Shown piece after piece: positions 5,648 to 7,712 of a stretch of 7,712 bases of DNA. The stretch lies in the NCBI GenBank assembly GCA_026388915.1, contig JAPLIW010000072.1:1-7712 (forward strand), written 5' to 3'. Every line of letters begins with the position of its first letter. Position 1 is the first letter of the stretch. Source of the DNA: Deltaproteobacteria bacterium (GTDB lineage Bacteria > Desulfobacterota > SM23-61). The notes beneath the pieces were generated by a model. It did not search any database. It was not told where the DNA came from and saw only the letters and a list, made by a program, of their open reading frames with translations. The position numbers and the translations under genes are program-made.

Positions 5648-5848
5648 TCATTTTTTCAAGGAATAGGTAAGGAAACGATCCTTTTTTTCAATGATCAACT
5701 TCTCTTCGCAGGCCAACCAACCGATGGCCTGCGGGACTAAATTGGGGTCGGCCTTTATTCCATTTTTCATCTGATTCAGGGTGACCTCCCCTTTTTCATC
5801 CAGAAACTTCCAGACCTTCCCTACGGTTTCCCCGATAGGGCGCGTCAT
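5648..5848 (-). CDS. DUF2582-type winged helix-turn-helix protein
   Basis: The 66-residue protein reads MTRPIGETVGKVWKFLDEKG, then EVTLNQMKNGIKADPNLVPQAIGWLACEEKL and IIEKKDRFLTYSLKK. The pattern GETVGKVW..L...GEV.L......I..D..LV..AIGWLA.E.K matches the small winged-helix family DUF2582 (PF10771) as I remember it. The length is close to that family's minimal domain. It has helix 1 (9-17), the helix-turn-helix (about 22-48) and a beta wing (50-65). Members are presumed DNA-binding, with unknown targets. The gene is divergent from the secreted hydrolase gene, with only 61 bases between starts, so regulation of that neighbour is a reasonable but unproven idea. The ribosome binding site is weak (AAGAAG). 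Confidence 0.82.
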   Translation of the reverse strand: MTRPIGETVGKVWKFLDEKGEVTLNQMKNGIKADPNLVPQAIGWLACEEKLIIEKKDRFLTYSLKK

Positions 5849-5857
5849 GCTTTCTTC

Positions 5858-5886
5858 TTGTGCAAATATTCATTATTTCTTATTAT
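5858..5886 (+). promoter_or_regulatory. Promoter candidate for the hydrolase gene
   Basis: TTGTGC (5858-5863), 17 bases, TATTAT (5881-5886). The -10 is good (five of six), the -35 poor (three of six), suggesting dependence on an activator or low basal activity. The start would be near 5893, 17 bases before the GTG at 5910. Confidence 0.35.
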
Positions 5887-5908
5887 AGTCTTCTTTTTCG
5901 GAAATCAA
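5882..5908 (-). promoter_or_regulatory. Promoter candidate for the winged-helix gene
   Basis: On the minus strand TATAAT (5882-5887) is a perfect -10. TTGATT (5903-5908) lies 15 bases upstream, a short spacer. The -10 overlaps the plus-strand -10 by five bases, so the two divergent promoters would exclude each other. Confidence 0.4.
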
Positions 5909-5909
5909 C

Positions 5910-7445
5910 GTGATAAAAAAATTTATCGAAAATCTCGAAGAGAATCTTTTGGTCATGGTTAAAGAATTGACCCCGGAGACAACAGGTAACTGGCGTCCCT
6001 ACCGCGACCTCATTCAAAGGCAGCTGGTCCGCGCAATGAGAATTGTTGTGCTCCTCTTTTCGGGCGTTTTCTTGTGGGTTACTCTAGTGGACGCCGCTCC
6101 TGCTTCTGGGGTTAGCTCAGGGAGACCGGAAGCCAAGCTCGACGGGGAGCTTAACCTGTATGAGAAGAACCCCTCGGACGGGTCTATTGTCCCCGGGGGG
6201 GCTTGGGGAAAAATGAGCTACGCCCGGGAAGGGCCCGCGTTTGAATTCGTTTTCAGCGCATACCAATTGCGCCCGGGAGTAAGCTACACGCTGATCTATT
6301 TCCCCGACCCATGGCCGGCAGAGGGCCTGATCTGCCTGGCGACTGCTAAAGGCGATTCTGAAGGGACCGTACAGGTGAAGGGGTCGGTCCCGATCGCTCA
6401 TCTGCCCGCGAAATATGACACCAACTATCCGGCCGGCGCAAAGATCCGCCTTGTTCTGTCGGACGACATTGACTGGGGAAAGGGAGGCTCCCTGGGTCGC
6501 AAACGCATGAGGCGCTGGAAGCCGACCCAATACCTTTTGGAAGAAAAGCTCATAAATTTTTCGATTACCCGGGCCGGCTGCAATGCCCCGGGGGGAAAGA
6601 GCGGAACCTTTCCCCGAAAGCGCACCTTCTCGGGGGGCCTCGACCGGCAGTACGATCTCTTGGTTCCCTCCAGCTATACTCCCGGCAAGCCGGCGCCCCT
6701 GGTCTTTAATTTCCACGGATTCACCGCGGATCCAGAAACCCAGGACTGGCTATCGGCTATGTCCAGGCTGGCTGAGGAGGCCGGATTCATTCTGGCCACC
6801 CCCAAAGGATCGGGAAACGAAGAAGTCCTCGGCTGGAATGCCGGTGAATGCTGCGGACAGGCGGCCTCGGAAAACGTGGATGATGTGGCCTTTACCTCGG
6901 ATATGATTGACCGGATCAGCGCTGAGTATTGTGTGGACCCCTCCCGGATCTATGCCACCGGCATGTCCAACGGAGCCTTCATGAGCTACCGTCTGGCCTG
7001 CGAACTGGCGGGCCGAATTGCCGCTATCGGGACTGTGGCTGGGGTTACGGTGGTGGATCCCTGCCTTCCCTCCCGTCCGGTGCCGGTCATTTCCTTCAAT
7101 GGCACCGCCGACCTGCTCGTCTGGTACGATGGCGGCATTTATGAAAGCGTCCCCCGCACCATTGCCCGCTGGTCAATGCGCAACGGATGTTCACGGGAAA
7201 TGGAAACCGTGTATAAGAAGGGAGATGTAAGATGCGAAACTTACAGGAAATGTAAGGGGGGTGCCACCGTTGAGCTATGCACCATCTATGGCGGGGGGCA
7301 TGGCTGGCCGGGAGGCAAGGATATTTCCTCGCTGGCTCCCCATATCTTCGTTTTAGAAGGCGATACGACCCGTGACATCAACGCCTCCCGGGCGATGTGG
7401 GAATTTTTCCAAAAACACCCAATGCCTCAGGCATACTTGCGTTAA
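5910..7445 (+). CDS. Secreted polyhydroxybutyrate depolymerase / feruloyl esterase-like hydrolase (COG3509, LpqC type)
   Basis: The 511-residue reading frame ends in an alpha/beta-hydrolase of the LpqC family (about 245-505). It has the oxyanion loop VFNFHGF (265-271), nucleophile S353 in GMSNG, acid D401 in FNGTADLLVWYDGG and H464 in GGGHGWPGG. Such enzymes cleave ester bonds of polyhydroxyalkanoates or of plant feruloyl and acetyl esters; the substrate cannot be told from sequence. Several cysteines (314/315, 341 and others) fit disulfides in an exported protein. Residues 43-62 (MRIVVLLFSGVFLWVTLVDA) form a typical signal peptide. The start may therefore be the ATG at 6036 (469 residues), or the GTG at 5910 may add a 42-residue hydrophilic lead. 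Neither start has a good ribosome binding site. Between signal and catalytic domain lies a beta-rich domain (about 76-222) with SYTLIYFPDPWP and AKIRLVLSDD, similar to an uncharacterised domain I recall from secreted archaeal and bacterial proteins. Confidence 0.92.
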   Translation: MIKKFIENLEENLLVMVKELTPETTGNWRPYRDLIQRQLVRAMRIVVLLFSGVFLWVTLVDAAPASGVSSGRPEAKLDGELNLYEKNPSDGSIVPGGAWGKMSYAREGPAFEFVFSAYQLRPGVSYTLIYFPDPWPAEGLICLATAKGDSEGTVQVKGSVPIAHLPAKYDTNYPAGAKIRLVLSDDIDWGKGGSLGRKRMRRWKPTQYLLEEKLINFSITRAGCNAPGGKSGTFPRKRTFSGGLDRQYDLLVPSSYTPGKPAPLVFNFHGFTADPETQDWLSAMSRLAEEAGFILATPKGSGNEEVLGWNAGECCGQAASENVDDVAFTSDMIDRISAEYCVDPSRIYATGMSNGAFMSYRLACELAGRIAAIGTVAGVTVVDPCLPSRPVPVISFNGTADLLVWYDGGIYESVPRTIARWSMRNGCSREMETVYKKGDVRCETYRKCKGGATVELCTIYGGGHGWPGGKDISSLAPHIFVLEGDTTRDINASRAMWEFFQKHPMPQAYLR

Positions 7446-7480
7446 TCTGGGAATCTAACACCGTTTTCCTCCGAAAGAGA

Positions 7481-7600
7481 AAAGTACTTCCTGAAGTCCT
7501 GTTTTTGGCATTTTCCTTTAGAATGCAATAGTTCAAATGGAAATCATCATTTTTGACCAGGAAAAGGAGACAATTCGGGGAGGCAATTTTCTTCTTGACT
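7481..7600 (+). repeat. Upstream promoter-linked element, copy B
   Basis: This is the second copy of the element at 3295-3420, in the same orientation, with about 73 percent identity over the first 73 aligned columns. It begins 35 bases after the hydrolase stop codon and runs into a TTGACT -35 box, as copy A runs into TTGACA. The inverted repeat of copy A is not kept. No reading frame is conserved between the copies. Confidence 0.6.
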
Positions 7601-7623
7601 ACCCATGAGGGTAAGAGTATTTT
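7595..7623 (+). promoter_or_regulatory. Sigma-70-like promoter at the end of copy B
   Basis: TTGACT (7595-7600, five of six matches), 17 bases, TATTTT (7618-7623, four of six). Transcription would start near 7630 and lead to a gene at the right edge of the window. Confidence 0.5.
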
Positions 7624-7692
7624 TTTGATAGTTGGTTCCCTCCATAGCCAAGTAAACCCAAGATCCTAACCCCTAACCTTCTGGAGCAAGTC

Positions 7693-7712
7693 ATGAGAAG
7701 GAGTTTCTGGAA
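7693..7712 (+). CDS. Probable start of a gene running off the window
   Basis: ATG at 7693 opens the frame MRRSFW, with GGAG six bases upstream and a promoter about 70 bases upstream. A positively charged start would fit a signal peptide, but too little is visible to say. Alternatively AAGGAG at 7697-7702 is the ribosome binding site of a start codon just outside the window; in either case a gene follows here. Confidence 0.35.

Noticed and set aside
6117..6716. 199-codon minus-strand frame within the hydrolase gene
   Set aside because: Antisense shadow of the hydrolase; no domain and no regulatory signals.
1..7712. CRISPR array, complete insertion sequence or prophage
   Set aside because: No regularly spaced direct repeats, no transposase or integrase frame and no phage structural gene was seen.

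Overview
The window reads as chromosomal DNA of a Gram-negative, probably anaerobic bacterium. My best guess is a Desulfobacterota (deltaproteobacterial) lineage. The support is indirect: a twin-arginine DUF362 protein, a lipobox lipoprotein, sigma-70-type promoters, and intergenic GGGGACGTTG / GGGGTCAG boxes of the kind I remember from deltaproteobacterial DNA near REP-associated transposases. No marker gene fixes the taxon. Coding is sparse, with several intergenic stretches of 300-500 bases.

Left part (1-2654), all genes on the minus strand. The window opens inside a release-factor-like ribosome rescue gene (arfB type, N-terminal 80 residues). Next comes an orphan PIN-family ribonuclease toxin gene with its own promoter, and then a Tat-signal DUF362 protein. 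Between the last two lies 500 bases of non-coding DNA with REP-like boxes.

Middle part (2655-5249). A weakly supported 60-residue ORF is followed by apparently empty sequence. A near-ideal promoter (TTGACA, 17 bases, TATATT) then drives a 42-residue basic protein and a coiled-coil outer-membrane lipoprotein. Beyond these is about 1 kb of degenerate DNA with a hairpin, more REP-like boxes and one possible gene remnant.

Right part (5250-7712). A small coiled-coil protein and a DUF2582 winged-helix protein lie on the minus strand. Divergent from them is a secreted, two-domain alpha/beta-hydrolase of the LpqC / polyhydroxybutyrate depolymerase-feruloyl esterase type (COG3509). The window ends with another promoter and the likely start of a further gene.

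The most noteworthy structure is a diverged pair of intergenic elements (3295-3420 and 7481-7600). Each leads directly into a TTGAC-type promoter with a 17-base spacer, which suggests a shared regulatory or mobile promoter unit. Second is the PIN toxin gene, whose best ribosome binding site serves a 17-codon overlapping frame that starts like an antitoxin. I see no CRISPR array, rRNA, intact tRNA, prophage or complete insertion sequence.
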